Part shown: positions 33,352 through 43,223 of the stretch, piece by piece
Numbering within the stretch: the stretch's first letter is position 1
Layout: the number at the start of each line of letters is the position of its first letter
Assembly (NCBI GenBank): GCA_016788885.1
Contig: JAEURX010000067.1
Coordinates: 1-48,867, forward strand
Direction of reading: 5' to 3'
DNA: 48,867 nucleotides
Source: Nitrospira sp.
Lineage (GTDB): Bacteria > Nitrospirota > Nitrospiria > Nitrospirales > Nitrospiraceae
The notes under the pieces: model-generated
Database searches by the model: none
Told to the model about the DNA's origin: nothing
The model's input: the letters and a program-made list of their open reading frames with translations, nothing else
Position numbers and translations under genes: made by a program

Positions 33352-34934
33352 TGGTAATCGATCACAGAACGACAGAACGACAGAACGTCCCGTTCGTCTC
33401 GAGACGGACGGGGTTCCGCTTTGTCCTCGGAGTAATAGCGAGCTTCTACCTCGCACTCACACCCTTCTCAGTTTTCGCACAGAGTCTGACGGAGACCCCG
33501 GCGTCGCTCACCCAGGCCCTGGATCAAATTTCCAACCAACGCATGGTGCAGGACATCGACACGTTGAGCGGCGCAGCCTTCAACGGACGTCAAACCGGCA
33601 CTCCTGACGACTTGGCTTCCGCCGAGTTCGTCCGACACCGTTTCCTCGATTTGCAGAAGCAACGACTCGCTGCCCAAGCCCCTTCCACTGGAAGTGGAGA
33701 CCATCCCGACCACACTCGCATGCAATCCGCCCCAGTCTCCACCACGATCATCGGAACGGATGCCACGCTGGAGATTGCCCTCTCTCCCGACACCGTACCG
33801 GACCAGATCGGCACCGACTACCTCCCAATCCTCGATTCGCCATCGGCGGACCTACAGGCCCCCGTCGTATTTGTCGGCTATGGGATTGTCGACCAGGCTG
33901 GTGGGTGGAATGACTATGCGGATGTCGATGTCCGAGGAAAAATCGTCTTGTTTCTTCGAGGCAAACCAGAGCGCTACCCTCGTCAGGTTTCACATGCGGA
34001 CAAGGTCCGTGCGGCGCACGCCCATGGCGCGCTCGGCTACTTGACCGCAACCGGCCCGATTCTCAACGCCTATGAGGCGCGTCGGGGTGTCACCGGAAGA
34101 CCCAGTGCGTTCTATGGGCTGGCGGATCCGGGGCACGCACTTCCGGGAGCATGGATCAGCACTGCACGCGCGGTGGCAATACTTCGTGCCATCCGACCCA
34201 CCGACGACGATCGCCTGCGCATGCTGCAGCAACACATGCATGAAGGTCACGCCCCGCAATCGACGTTGACGGATACGGTCGTGACGATGCGTTGGCGCAG
34301 CGCAACGTACGCCGGCTTGCTCCACAATGTGATCACCATCTTGCCCGGAAACGACAGGGCGCATTCAGAGGAAGCGATCGTCATCGGCGCGCATCGCGAT
34401 CATTTTGGACGACAAGGCGGCCTGCTGTTCGCCGGAGCCGACGACAATGCGTCCGGCACCGCAGTGCTCCTGGAAGTCGGGCGCGTCCTCAGCGGACTAT
34501 CGACCACACTCACACGAACGATCGTGCTGGTCTCATTCAGCGGGGAGGAACAGGGACTGCTGGGATCAACGTTCTATGTCAACCAGCCGATCGTGCCGTT
34601 GCGCACGACCACGGCGATGGTCAACATCGACCACGCAGCAGTAGGAAACGGACGCCTCACCATCGGACTCACCGGCGTGGAGAAACCGCTCGCACAGCAG
34701 GTTGGGCAGCAGGCAGGACTGGCAGATCGAATCGATCTCTTCGGCTTTTTTCCTGGTGGCGATCACGTTCCGTTCAAGGAGGCCGGCATCCCGACCGTCA
34801 CCGTGGTCAGCGGCGGGCCCCACCCGCACTTCCACCAGCCCACCGATACCGCAGGCACGGTCAATCCGCAAATCCTCACCGCAGTCGCACGATACGTCCT
34901 CAACATGGTCTGGCAACTCGCCGAGGCTCCGTAA
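33351..34934 (+). CDS. Exported M28-family zinc aminopeptidase with PA domain
   Basis: 527 aa. An N-terminal hydrophobic segment (FRFVLGVIASFYLALTPFSVFAQ) is a signal peptide. Residues about 150-260 include a protease-associated domain (VVFVGYGIVD, DVRGKIVLFLRG). The peptidase domain holds the zinc ligands and catalytic acids: GAHRDHFG, GADDNASG, SGEEQGLLGS, MVNIDH and HPHFHQPTDT. It would release N-terminal residues from periplasmic or external peptides. The start overlaps the DUF5069 stop. It faces the debranching enzyme gene, with a shared hairpin between. Confidence 0.88.
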   Translation: MVIDHRTTERQNVPFVSRRTGFRFVLGVIASFYLALTPFSVFAQSLTETPASLTQALDQISNQRMVQDIDTLSGAAFNGRQTGTPDDLASAEFVRHRFLDLQKQRLAAQAPSTGSGDHPDHTRMQSAPVSTTIIGTDATLEIALSPDTVPDQIGTDYLPILDSPSADLQAPVVFVGYGIVDQAGGWNDYADVDVRGKIVLFLRGKPERYPRQVSHADKVRAAHAHGALGYLTATGPILNAYEARRGVTGRPSAFYGLADPGHALPGAWISTARAVAILRAIRPTDDDRLRMLQQHMHEGHAPQSTLTDTVVTMRWRSATYAGLLHNVITILPGNDRAHSEEAIVIGAHRDHFGRQGGLLFAGADDNASGTAVLLEVGRVLSGLSTTLTRTIVLVSFSGEEQGLLGSTFYVNQPIVPLRTTTAMVNIDHAAVGNGRLTIGLTGVEKPLAQQVGQQAGLADRIDLFGFFPGGDHVPFKEAGIPTVTVVSGGPHPHFHQPTDTAGTVNPQILTAVARYVLNMVWQLAEAP

Positions 34935-34939
34935 CCGTC

Positions 34940-34967
34940 AGCCGCGTGTTCCCAACGAGACGCGGCT
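34940..34967. terminator. Stem-loop between convergent genes
   Basis: AGCCGCGT (34940-34947) and ACGCGGCT (34960-34967) pair perfectly around a 12-base loop, and overlap the debranching enzyme stop codon. T-runs are lacking on both sides, so it is a weak or Rho-assisted terminator at best. Confidence 0.4.
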
Positions 34968-37131
34968 ATTTCACCGACACCACTTCGACCTTCCCGACAC
35001 GGCGAGTGACGGTGATACCGACATCAAGGTCATGGCGCCGCAGGAGAAGATCCACGGACGCACTGCCGACCTTCAGATTCTTGATCTGCATCTTATCGAT
35101 AAATTCCGGCAGGATGGGATGGCTGAACACAATCTTATGCTCCGAGGCGATAATCGAGAGCCCCAGACAGGCCTGCAGCACCATGAAGGCCGACCCTGCC
35201 GCCCAGGCTTGCGGGTTACAGGCGACGGGATACCGCGTCAACCCTTGACCAGGCCTTCGCACAAATCCGCAGAAGAGCTCCGGCAACCGGTGGAAGTCGA
35301 GGACCAGACTGACCTCGAACATCCCGGTCATGATTTTTTCCACACCCGACTTGAGTCCATACCGCGCAAGCCCGACCGCGATCATCGCATTGTCATGCGG
35401 CCAGATCGATCCGTTGTGGTAGGACATGGGATTGTACCGTCGTTCTGAATCGGCCAGCGTCCGGACTCCCCACCCACTGAATACTTCATCCGACATGAGC
35501 GTCTCGGCCACACGTCTGGCATGCTCGTCCGTGGCAATTCCTGTATACAGACAATGGCCTGCATTGGACGTTTTGACCTGACATGGCCGCTTGTGACCGT
35601 CCAGTGCGAGAGCATAGGTCGACGATTCCTCACACCAGAAGGCTTCGTCGAATCGTTCTTTGAGCGATCGCGCCTGCCGCCTGAGCTGACTGGCCCGATC
35701 GACATACCCCAACGCCTCCGCGAGTTTGGAGGCCTGGACCTTGGCGTCGTACACATACCCTTGCACCTCGCACAGGGCGATCGGCCCCTCAGCCAGTGAT
35801 CCATCCGCATGCGAAATCGAATCGTGGGAGTCTTTCCATCCCTGATTGTCCAACCCGGTGGGAGACTTCCGTACATACTCCACGAATCCGTCGCGGTCAG
35901 GATCGCCAAAGGTATCCATCCAGGTCAGCCCTGCTTCGAGATTCGGCCAGATGGTTTGAATGAAGGCCAGATCCGCGGTGCGTTCATAATAGGCGCCGGC
36001 CAGCATCACAAACAATGGAGTGGAATCGACGCTCCCGTAATAGAGCCCGAAAGGAATTTCGTGCAGCGCCGCCATCTCCCCCTTGCGTGTTTCGTGCAGG
36101 ATCTTCCCTGGCTCGGCATCCTGAGCCGGGTTCACCTCCTTGGCTTGAGTCGACGCCAAATACGCCAGCACTCCGCGCGCTAACTCCGGCCTGATCCATA
36201 AGCACTCCAGCGCCGTGATGACGCCATCCCTCCCGAACGGCGTGCTGAACCAGGGAACACCAGCGTAGGGATAGGGACCTTCGTTCGTGTCTGTCACCAT
36301 CATCCGGACATCCAGCACCGAGCGATTCCACCACTCGTTGAATTGCGCGTTCGATGTTTGAATGGCGCAATCCTCGGTCGGCTCCGCACCGAAAGCCAAC
36401 CCGGCTTCAGCCATTGCCGCGTCATACGACAAGAGCGGCCGATGGCAGTCTGCAACGTCGCACGCCACCATCACGGCCACGGCGATTTCCCCCTTCGGCT
36501 CCAATTCAATCCCAAACGTCGCCTGCGAGGCCGTAACCTCCAACGGTTCCGGAGAAAACTGAATCCGCGCCTCCCGCGTGACTTCATCGAGCCCTTCATA
36601 CCGCAACACCAGCAGATCCTTCCGCAGCACGTTCGGCAACATGCGGCCTTTGCGTTCCCGTTTTTTGCCGCGAACCTCAAAGATATCCGCGAAGTCGGCC
36701 TCAAATCGGATCGACAACGTCATTTTTACCGGTGCCAAGCTGTAGTTAGACAGGCGGAACCGCTCATAACTCACGCCGTTCCAGAGAAAACGAGAGCGAA
36801 AGACGTGCACGCTCCCGCGCGGAATGGCGATGCGGCCGTCGCGATAGAGGTCAGGATTCGTCAGATCCACGGCCAGCAGCGCGTTATCTTCCTTGACCGT
36901 GGAACTCAGCAGCATGGGCCGGTCATTGTTGAGAAACACTTCCTGACGCGAAAGAAACCGAGTGCCCTGGTGAAATACGCCCTGCGTGCCCCTACCCACC
37001 GGTTGGATATCGCCGTACCGGTCGAATACGCCGAACGTTTCCCCGTGTTTGAGCACACGGGTGCGGTCATCCGCCATCGATGAACTGGCCAGGATATAGA
37101 ACTGATCATTGACACTGATGATTTCTTCCAC
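34966..37131 (-). CDS. Glycogen debranching-type enzyme (amylo-alpha-1,6-glucosidase family)
   Basis: 721 aa. N-terminal beta domain of the GDE_N type (about 20-250: RGTQGVFHQGTRFLSRQEVFLN, FRSRFLWNGVSYERFRLSNYS) and a C-terminal (alpha/alpha)6 barrel with GVPWFSTPFGRDGVITALECLW, GLDNQGWKDSHDSI and SYHNGSIWPHDNAMIA. This two-part type hydrolyses alpha-1,6 or short alpha-linked oligosaccharides, distinct from the GH13 enzyme GlgX. Start is GTG at 37131 with CAGGAGG six bases upstream. It is convergent with the peptidase gene and followed in the same direction by upstream MFS and GT4 genes, so a role in glycan or compatible-solute handling is likely. Confidence 0.87.
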   Translation of the reverse strand: MEEIISVNDQFYILASSSMADDRTRVLKHGETFGVFDRYGDIQPVGRGTQGVFHQGTRFLSRQEVFLNNDRPMLLSSTVKEDNALLAVDLTNPDLYRDGRIAIPRGSVHVFRSRFLWNGVSYERFRLSNYSLAPVKMTLSIRFEADFADIFEVRGKKRERKGRMLPNVLRKDLLVLRYEGLDEVTREARIQFSPEPLEVTASQATFGIELEPKGEIAVAVMVACDVADCHRPLLSYDAAMAEAGLAFGAEPTEDCAIQTSNAQFNEWWNRSVLDVRMMVTDTNEGPYPYAGVPWFSTPFGRDGVITALECLWIRPELARGVLAYLASTQAKEVNPAQDAEPGKILHETRKGEMAALHEIPFGLYYGSVDSTPLFVMLAGAYYERTADLAFIQTIWPNLEAGLTWMDTFGDPDRDGFVEYVRKSPTGLDNQGWKDSHDSISHADGSLAEGPIALCEVQGYVYDAKVQASKLAEALGYVDRASQLRRQARSLKERFDEAFWCEESSTYALALDGHKRPCQVKTSNAGHCLYTGIATDEHARRVAETLMSDEVFSGWGVRTLADSERRYNPMSYHNGSIWPHDNAMIAVGLARYGLKSGVEKIMTGMFEVSLVLDFHRLPELFCGFVRRPGQGLTRYPVACNPQAWAAGSAFMVLQACLGLSIIASEHKIVFSHPILPEFIDKMQIKNLKVGSASVDLLLRRHDLDVGITVTRRVGKVEVVSVK

Positions 37132-37282
37132 GTCGTCCTCCTGTCCTCACACCATCACCGATGCATCACCGTACGACCGCGCGTTCAATGCCTGGCACCA
37201 CCTGTCACAACAAACTCCGCTGAGTCTTCATCCAACGCGGGTTGAGAGGCCCCCCGCCGCGCGACTATCAAACGGGTGTGCG

Positions 37283-38578
37283 TCAGTGGCTGGTCGGCTG
37301 TGTGACCATCACCACCGCAGGGGTCTCACCCTCAGCGGGAACCGTCGCTTCCGCCCAATTGGTCTGCACCCAGCGTCCGACCCGCATGGAAACCCCGGCG
37401 GAAAGAAATAACCCGACGCCGATGCCGAATACGCTCGGACGCTCGCCGAACTCCTGCGTCACCCAGCCGAAGATCGTCATGCCCGCAATGGCCGACGTCA
37501 TCGCGCCAAGATTGTAAATCGCCAAGACCCGCCCCAACAGGGAGGCCGGCGCAATTTCCTGCAACACTCCCCACGCCACCGGCGTGAGCGTCCCGGCACC
37601 CATTCCGATGATCACCATCAACGCCGCCGCTGCGAGTCGATTCGAGGTGACGATCAACCCGAGCAACGCCACGCCGCTGACAAGACTGGACATCCCCATC
37701 AGTTGAATACGCTTGGGCAACGACCAGGACGACAAGGACACGAGGCCCAGCGAAACCAGCAGCAGCCCGATGCCGAATGCCGACCACAGGTAGCCGACTT
37801 CGATCGGCCCAAGGTCCAGCAATTTTTTTCCGAATACCGGGAACAGAGTGCTGAAGGCGCTCGTGGCAAAGGTATACATCGAGGCAGCCCCGATCAACAT
37901 CAGGATGACCCGCTGCCGACGGAGCACATAATGAAACCCTTCCAGGACCTCGTTCAACGTGCCGGAGAGGGAGCCGTCACGCCCCGGCTGCGTCACCGTC
38001 TGCGGGAAACGGATGAACAAAAAACACGCCGCCGAAATCACATAGCTCACCGCATTGACGCACAGCACCTCCTGCGAGCTCATGGTCGCAATGCCCACGC
38101 CACTCAAGGCCGGCCCGAGGATAATGCCGATGCTGGTCGTGGTCTGGAGCAAGGCATTGGCCGCCGTGAATTCATGACGGGACACCAAGGAGGGAATCGC
38201 TGCCGTCAGGGCCGGACCAAACACCGCCGACGCGACCGCATGGACGAACACCATAAGATACAGCCGCTCGATACTGAAGGAATCCACCGGCAAGAGGCAG
38301 GGCAACACACCCAGGACGATCGCACGGATCAGATCGCTACTGATCAGCAGGAGTTTTTTGGGAACCCGATCGACGATCACACCGATGAACGGGCCGAACA
38401 AAATGGGCGGGAGGGTCTGCAGCAGCCCGATCATCGTCGTTTTGAGGGGGGAGCCGGTAATGGAGTAGACAAACCAGAGCAGCGCGAGCTTCGACACGCC
38501 ATCGCCGATCTGCGAGACCATTTGGCCCCACCAGACGAGCGTAAAGTCGCGCGTCAACAGATGCGGCGACCACTTCAC
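37283..38578 (-). CDS. MFS permease, copy 1
   Basis: 431 aa with 12 membrane helices. N-terminal GQMVSQIGDGVSKLALLWF, first-loop signature PFIGVIVDRVPKKLLL, and LQTTTSIGIILGPALSGVG in helix 5 mark the EntS-like drug/siderophore or sugar exporter branch. It aligns over its full length with the MFS protein at 39901 and is a paralogue. Start is GTG at 38578 with a poor ribosome site. Substrate not determined. Confidence 0.85.
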   Translation of the reverse strand: MKWSPHLLTRDFTLVWWGQMVSQIGDGVSKLALLWFVYSITGSPLKTTMIGLLQTLPPILFGPFIGVIVDRVPKKLLLISSDLIRAIVLGVLPCLLPVDSFSIERLYLMVFVHAVASAVFGPALTAAIPSLVSRHEFTAANALLQTTTSIGIILGPALSGVGIATMSSQEVLCVNAVSYVISAACFLFIRFPQTVTQPGRDGSLSGTLNEVLEGFHYVLRRQRVILMLIGAASMYTFATSAFSTLFPVFGKKLLDLGPIEVGYLWSAFGIGLLLVSLGLVSLSSWSLPKRIQLMGMSSLVSGVALLGLIVTSNRLAAAALMVIIGMGAGTLTPVAWGVLQEIAPASLLGRVLAIYNLGAMTSAIAGMTIFGWVTQEFGERPSVFGIGVGLFLSAGVSMRVGRWVQTNWAEATVPAEGETPAVVMVTQPTSH

Positions 38579-38679
38579 GTTCGGGCGTCCCGGCCCGGTT
38601 CCGCTTTCGCGTGCTGTGGTTATGGCGTCAGCAGACTGCGTGTCGAACCTCCTGTCGTACCAGCCTCACGGCCCTTGCG

Positions 38680-39672
38680 TTACTCTCCGGCCACCAGTCG
38701 CACCGCATCCGTATTCACCGCGCGCACACCTGGAATCTGGCGGGCGGCTTGAGCCGCTTCAAGCACGATGATTTGGAAACGCGTCGCCCCGGTCAGGCTG
38801 ACGATGCCGTCCTCTGTTTTCACATCGAATTTGACCGATTGCAAGGTTTTGCTTTTCTCAAACCGTTCCTTCACCAGCTGCGTGATGATCTTGTCGCGTT
38901 CCCCAAGCAAACTATGAGCCGCATCCGCCTCGATCTTGAGACGATTTTCCACGGCATGGACGCCTTCCAGACACCGCACGATATCTGTAGCCACGCGCTT
39001 GTCCGATTCTTGCCCCACCTTGCCTAGTAGCACGAGATCTTTATCCTTGGCGTCGACTTCAATGTCATACGGGAACAGACGAGGATCCGCCATGAGCGCA
39101 AGCTTGGCGGTGACCATCGACGAACGCACCGGCTTCTTGGCTTCCGGCTCGGCCGCCTTCTGACGATCGCCCGCAGCAGGGTCGCTTGCAGGAGCCTGGG
39201 CTTCAGCCGCTGGTTTGGCCTCCACCAAGTGCGGCACGGATGGACAAGGATGCTCCGCAACCGTTTCAGCATCTTTGGGTTTGGCTTCGGACTCTTTTGG
39301 TTTTTGCTCTGCCTCTTTGGCTTTATGCTCGGACTCCTTGGCCTTTGCTTTCGGCTCCGCGTCTTTGGGCTTACTCTCCACGTCCTTGCCTTTAGACTCC
39401 GTCTCCTTCACCTTGGCATCGGAATCCTTGGCTTTTTGCTCGGTTGGTTTGGGTTCCGGGTCTTTCGATTTGACATCTGCCTCCCGGGGCTTCGGGTCAG
39501 GGTCTTTCGCCTTCACTTCGGGATCTTTCGCCTTCGGCGCCGGAGGCGTCTCCTGTTTCCCCTCCGGGGCCTGCTCCGCCCACGCGACAGAGCCCATCCC
39601 CCATAAACCAGATGTCACGGCAAGCGTGAACACCCCTATCGCACAACCGGCCTGCATCATCCGCATAGGCAT
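38680..39672 (-). CDS. Exported BON-domain protein with Lys/Asp/Glu-rich repeats
   Basis: 330 aa. Signal peptide (about 1-32), then about 125 residues of imperfect K-A-K-D/E, K-P-K-E repeats (35-160), a low-complexity hydrophilic region that is probably disordered. C-terminal half carries two BON modules, SSMVTAKLALMADPRLFPYDIEVDAKDKDLVLLGKV and ITQLVKERFEKSKTLQSVKFDVKTEDGIVSLTG. BON domains bind membranes or phospholipid and peptidoglycan. The start has GAGGGG upstream. It lies between two paralogous MFS genes on the same strand. Confidence 0.83.
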   Translation of the reverse strand: MPMRMMQAGCAIGVFTLAVTSGLWGMGSVAWAEQAPEGKQETPPAPKAKDPEVKAKDPDPKPREADVKSKDPEPKPTEQKAKDSDAKVKETESKGKDVESKPKDAEPKAKAKESEHKAKEAEQKPKESEAKPKDAETVAEHPCPSVPHLVEAKPAAEAQAPASDPAAGDRQKAAEPEAKKPVRSSMVTAKLALMADPRLFPYDIEVDAKDKDLVLLGKVGQESDKRVATDIVRCLEGVHAVENRLKIEADAAHSLLGERDKIITQLVKERFEKSKTLQSVKFDVKTEDGIVSLTGATRFQIIVLEAAQAARQIPGVRAVNTDAVRLVAGE

Positions 39673-39900
39673 ATGCCCCTCATGTGTGGAAATGAACCCA
39701 AACCCCGTGGTCGGTCACCAGCGCCCACGTTCCCGCTATCCTGAAACACGGCACCTCCCCCGGGTAGAAAAGACATACGCGAGGGAGAATCAGAAAGCAA
39801 CACTGACAGGAGGTGGAACAGGCCCGCGGCGGCAGCGCGCTGATGCGCAGCTCGGGAGTGCTGCCGCGAATGTCCTATGGAGAAGATGTGAGGGAAAAGA

Positions 39901-41181
39901 CTAGGCGACAGCCGGACTGACCATGAGGCCACGGCGGCTGACCTGCACCGTGACCATTGCGGTAACCAACAACAGCAGTCCGATTCCGATCAGGCTCACG
40001 GCCGGCCCCAAGGCATCGGCAGCCCATCCGAATCCGGCCATGCCGACCATCGCCGACGCCATGCTCCCGACGCTAAAGGTGGTGAACACGCGCCCGAGCA
40101 AGTGCTCTGGGGTGACTTCCTGAAGCATGGCCCAAACGACCGGGTAGAAGAGCGAGGTACTTCCACCGATGATCACGATCAGCAGGAACGTGCTGAACAA
40201 TACCGGCGTCTGGATCAACCCAAGGGTGCACACCGCAACTCCACCGATGGTCAACGATCGCCCGACCTTACCGATCCGATCTTGGAACGTGCCCTGCGGG
40301 GTTCTGGCCAGCCAAATAGACGCGGCCAACATGCCGATTCCGAGAGCCGACCACAGCCAACCCAGCTCCATCGGTCCCACCTGCAGCAATTCCTTGGCAA
40401 CCACCGGCAGCAGGAACACGAAAGCGCTGATCGCCAGGTTGTACAATACCGCGGTGATCATCAAGGCGAAGACGACCCGATGCTGCAAAAACACGAACCG
40501 GAACCCCACCATCATGTCCTGCATCACGGGAGTGGACAACACATCGATCGCCTTCCCGGTTCGAACCTCGCGGACCCGGATCGGGAAGAGGAACAACGCC
40601 GAGGCCAAAAAGGTCGCGGCATCCACGTAGAGGACGTTCTGTGCGCCAATCAGTGCGATGCCTAAACCGCTCATGGCCGGTCCCAACAACACCCCGATGT
40701 TGGTCGTGCTCTGGATGAACGCGTTCGCGGTCGTCAGTTGGGAACGTTGCACGATGAGCGGCACGGCTGAAGCCAGAGCCGGCCCGAAGATGGTCGACAC
40801 GATCGAGATAAGGAACACCAGGACATATAACCGCTCGAGCGTGAGCATATCGAACGTATAAAAGAGCGGGATCAATAAGACCATCAATGTTCGTAAGAGA
40901 TCGACGACGATCATGACGGTTTTCTTGGGGAGTTGATCGAGGTAGACGCCGATGAGCGGACCAAACACCAGCGGCGGGATGGTCTGCAGGAGCCCGATGG
41001 CGGTCATCTTGAGCGCCGATCCGGTCAGTTCATAGACGAACCACAACAGCGCGACCTTGTTCAGGCCGTCGCCGATCTGGGAGATAACCTGGCCTGCCCA
41101 AAGACACCCGAAATCCCGGGTTCCTAACAACCGCCATCCGGCGGCATTCGATTCAGAAGTGGGCTGCGACTCGTCTGCCAT
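39901..41181 (-). CDS. MFS permease, copy 2
   Basis: 426 aa, 12 predicted helices. GTRDFGCLWAGQVISQIGDGLNKVALLWFVYELTGSALKMTAIGLLQTIPPLVFGPLIGV matches the opening of copy 1 with high identity, and PKKTVMIVVDLLRTLMVLL continues the pattern. Start has AAGGA six bases upstream. Placed 33 bases behind the glycosyltransferase gene, so the two are likely one transcript. Confidence 0.85.
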   Translation of the reverse strand: MADESQPTSESNAAGWRLLGTRDFGCLWAGQVISQIGDGLNKVALLWFVYELTGSALKMTAIGLLQTIPPLVFGPLIGVYLDQLPKKTVMIVVDLLRTLMVLLIPLFYTFDMLTLERLYVLVFLISIVSTIFGPALASAVPLIVQRSQLTTANAFIQSTTNIGVLLGPAMSGLGIALIGAQNVLYVDAATFLASALFLFPIRVREVRTGKAIDVLSTPVMQDMMVGFRFVFLQHRVVFALMITAVLYNLAISAFVFLLPVVAKELLQVGPMELGWLWSALGIGMLAASIWLARTPQGTFQDRIGKVGRSLTIGGVAVCTLGLIQTPVLFSTFLLIVIIGGSTSLFYPVVWAMLQEVTPEHLLGRVFTTFSVGSMASAMVGMAGFGWAADALGPAVSLIGIGLLLLVTAMVTVQVSRRGLMVSPAVA

Positions 41182-41214
41182 GCTGGTCCTTCCGCGAGGT
41201 TGCGATCGCGATGA

Positions 41215-42288
41215 CTAGAGGTTCGAAGCATGCTGCGGCCTCGGTTTCCCCGGGAGCGCAGCGGCATCAGCGATGAGTTGTTGATAGATCTTGACGTAGT
41301 CGTTGGTCATGCGTTGAGCGGTAAATCGCTCATCGAACACTTTCCGGCATCGATGCCGGTCAATGGTCCTGAGCTTCTCCACCTGGCTCACCATTTCATC
41401 AAGATTCTCGCTGATAAAACCCGTCTCACCATGACCGATGATTTCCGGGATCGAACCCCGGCGGTAAGCGAGGACCGGTGTACCACAGGCCAAGCTCTCA
41501 ATCAACACGAGGCCGAACGGTTCAGGCCAATCGTAGGGACAGATCAATCCGATGGCATTCCCGATAAAATCGCTTTTTTCCCGGTCTGTGATCTCGCCGA
41601 CAAACTCGATCAAGGGATGGTCGAGGAGTGGCTCCACAACCCGCTCGAAGTAGGCGCGGTCCGCCGGGTCCACCTTCGCCGCCATCTTCATAGGGATCCC
41701 CACCCGCTTGGCCAGTTCGATCGCTTGATCCGGACACTTTTCCGGGGAAACCCGTCCCAGGAACGCAAGGTACTTTCCGGGCTCCGGGTGGAACTTATAC
41801 AGGTCATGCGGCAACCCGTGATAAACCGTGTTCGCCCAATTGCACCATGGTAAAGGCTTGCGCTGAGAATCCGAAATCGACACGAGCGGCAATTCGGCAA
41901 AATCACGGAAGACCGGGACGAGTTCAGGCAAATCCAAGCGGCCATGGAGCGTCGTCACGACGGGCACACGGCAACGGCGGGAAAGGGAAAATGCCAGAAA
42001 ATCGAGGTGAGAGTGAATCAGGTCGAACTGGTCGGCCGCGGCGAACACCTGCTCCATCATCTGAATGAGCGGCGCCTCGCGGTTGAAGATGCCGGTATTG
42101 AGTCGAAGGGCCTGCTGGCAGGGCGCTTCCAACTTTGCCCGCGTCACCGAATCGCCACTGGCGAACAGCGTCACTTCGTGCCCTTGCCGGACGAGTTCCT
42201 CCGTCAGGTAGGAGACGATACGTTCTGTTCCCCCGTACAACTTCGGCGGGACGCTCTCCCAAAGCGGCGATACCTGGGCAATCCTCAT
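41215..42288 (-). CDS. Glycosyltransferase, GT4 family
   Basis: 357 aa with two Rossmann-like halves (GT-B). N-terminal MRIAQVSPLWESVPPKLYGGTERIVSYLTEELV donor/acceptor loop, middle FLGRVSPEKCPDQAIELAKRVG, and the retaining-GT motif EPFGLVLIESLACGTPVLAYRRGSIPEII (E-x7-E). It transfers a sugar from a nucleotide donor, with retention. Start has AAGGAG. Neighbours (MFS permease, debranching enzyme) suggest oligosaccharide synthesis or export rather than lipopolysaccharide, but this is inferred. Confidence 0.88.
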   Translation of the reverse strand: MRIAQVSPLWESVPPKLYGGTERIVSYLTEELVRQGHEVTLFASGDSVTRAKLEAPCQQALRLNTGIFNREAPLIQMMEQVFAAADQFDLIHSHLDFLAFSLSRRCRVPVVTTLHGRLDLPELVPVFRDFAELPLVSISDSQRKPLPWCNWANTVYHGLPHDLYKFHPEPGKYLAFLGRVSPEKCPDQAIELAKRVGIPMKMAAKVDPADRAYFERVVEPLLDHPLIEFVGEITDREKSDFIGNAIGLICPYDWPEPFGLVLIESLACGTPVLAYRRGSIPEIIGHGETGFISENLDEMVSQVEKLRTIDRHRCRKVFDERFTAQRMTNDYVKIYQQLIADAAALPGKPRPQHASNL

Positions 42289-42815
42289 ACGCGCAATCTC
42301 CTTCTAATCGTGACCGGTGAGCGACGAAGATGCACGCTCTGAAACGGGTACAATTCCGCGTCGACTACCGTACGGTCGGCATTCTTTCCGTTCTGCACAT
42401 TCGATTCAATTGACATCTTTGACATGGCTACGATCTTTTTGTCGTCTGGTCTAGAGGAGCACCCGATCGACCGCACGCACGCTGGGCAAAGCAATCGCCA
42501 TACCGACGCAGCTTGACCTGAAGGATCACTGAGCTACAAACCGATACCAAGCTGAAATATCAATACCTTAACGGTCACTTCTCCAAAGCTCACCGTCTCT
42601 AGGATGCCTGTGCAGGCTGTGGATTCTGTTGATAACTCACCGATCGAACGCAAGCGACTGTGACGGGCTTGCCTCGACACACCAAACCGCCACAGCACAC
42701 CACCTGTTCTGATGTAGAGGTGAGGTGCCAGAGCAGCGCATGGAACCGGCAATGAACATTGCCGAGGGGGAAGCTCGGCGGACGCAGGGGCGATGCTTTC
42801 GGTCGAGATAGGCGG
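42289..42815. other. Intergenic region, no convincing gene
   Basis: About 527 bases between the glycosyltransferase start and a small exported-protein gene. One minus-strand frame (42534-42752) has no ribosome site or family match. TTGACA at about 42410 on the plus strand lacks a good -10. Probably holds the promoter of the minus-strand glycosyltransferase unit, which could not be pinned down. Confidence 0.45.
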
Positions 42816-43223
42816 CTAGGGAATGTCGTCGAGAAGACCGGACTGAATCAGCGGGAGCGCCCCGACATCACGCGGTACGGGAGGGAACACCACGGGGGAA
42901 CCGGCCTGGTTCGCCCCCTGAATAAGCCCCACAGAGAGCTGCGGTCCCAGCGTCATGATGGCTCCGCTCCACGCCTGCCCTGTTGTGGGGTTTCTGAAAT
43001 TATACGATTCGAAGTTATTCCCGAAATTGTAGATAAATCCCTGCGTCCCCTGGTTGTCCACATACAAATTTCCGGGGCCCGCGAGATTAAATAACGGAGC
43101 GACTCCCCCGTTGAAGCCTCGCACGCCGGAGACAGATTGCGCCCCCGCCGGCGAGCTCCACAACAGCATCGCCACGGCCGCAATCCCTATGAGTTGAGTG
43201 CAGCGACTCACATCCCTCCACAC
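42816..43223 (-). CDS. Small exported protein of unknown function
   Basis: 135 aa from a GTG at 43223; a second GTG at 43211, preceded by GGAGG, gives nearly the same protein. A signal peptide ends at SPAGA. The mature part is Gly/Asn/Phe-rich (GGVAPLFNLAGPGNLYVDNQ, FIYNFGNNFESYNFRNP), as in surface or outer-membrane-associated proteins. Not recognised. It is divergent from the TolC-type gene, with about 97 bases shared upstream region. Confidence 0.62.
   Translation of the reverse strand: MWRDVSRCTQLIGIAAVAMLLWSSPAGAQSVSGVRGFNGGVAPLFNLAGPGNLYVDNQGTQGFIYNFGNNFESYNFRNPTTGQAWSGAIMTLGPQLSVGLIQGANQAGSPVVFPPVPRDVGALPLIQSGLLDDIP

Noticed and set aside
34292..35248. Long plus-strand frame of 318 codons
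   Set aside because: It is antisense or out of frame to the M28 peptidase and debranching enzyme genes, with His/Arg-rich text and no ribosome site.
37703..38752. Plus-strand frame of 349 codons
   Set aside because: Shadow of the MFS permease gene; the permease frame has 12 helices and family motifs.
39215..39904. Plus-strand frame with regular Ser/Leu/Phe repeats
   Set aside because: Mirror of the Lys/Asp/Glu repeats of the BON protein on the other strand.
42534..42752. Minus-strand frame of 72 codons in the gap
   Set aside because: Cys/Arg-rich, no ribosome site, no recognisable family.
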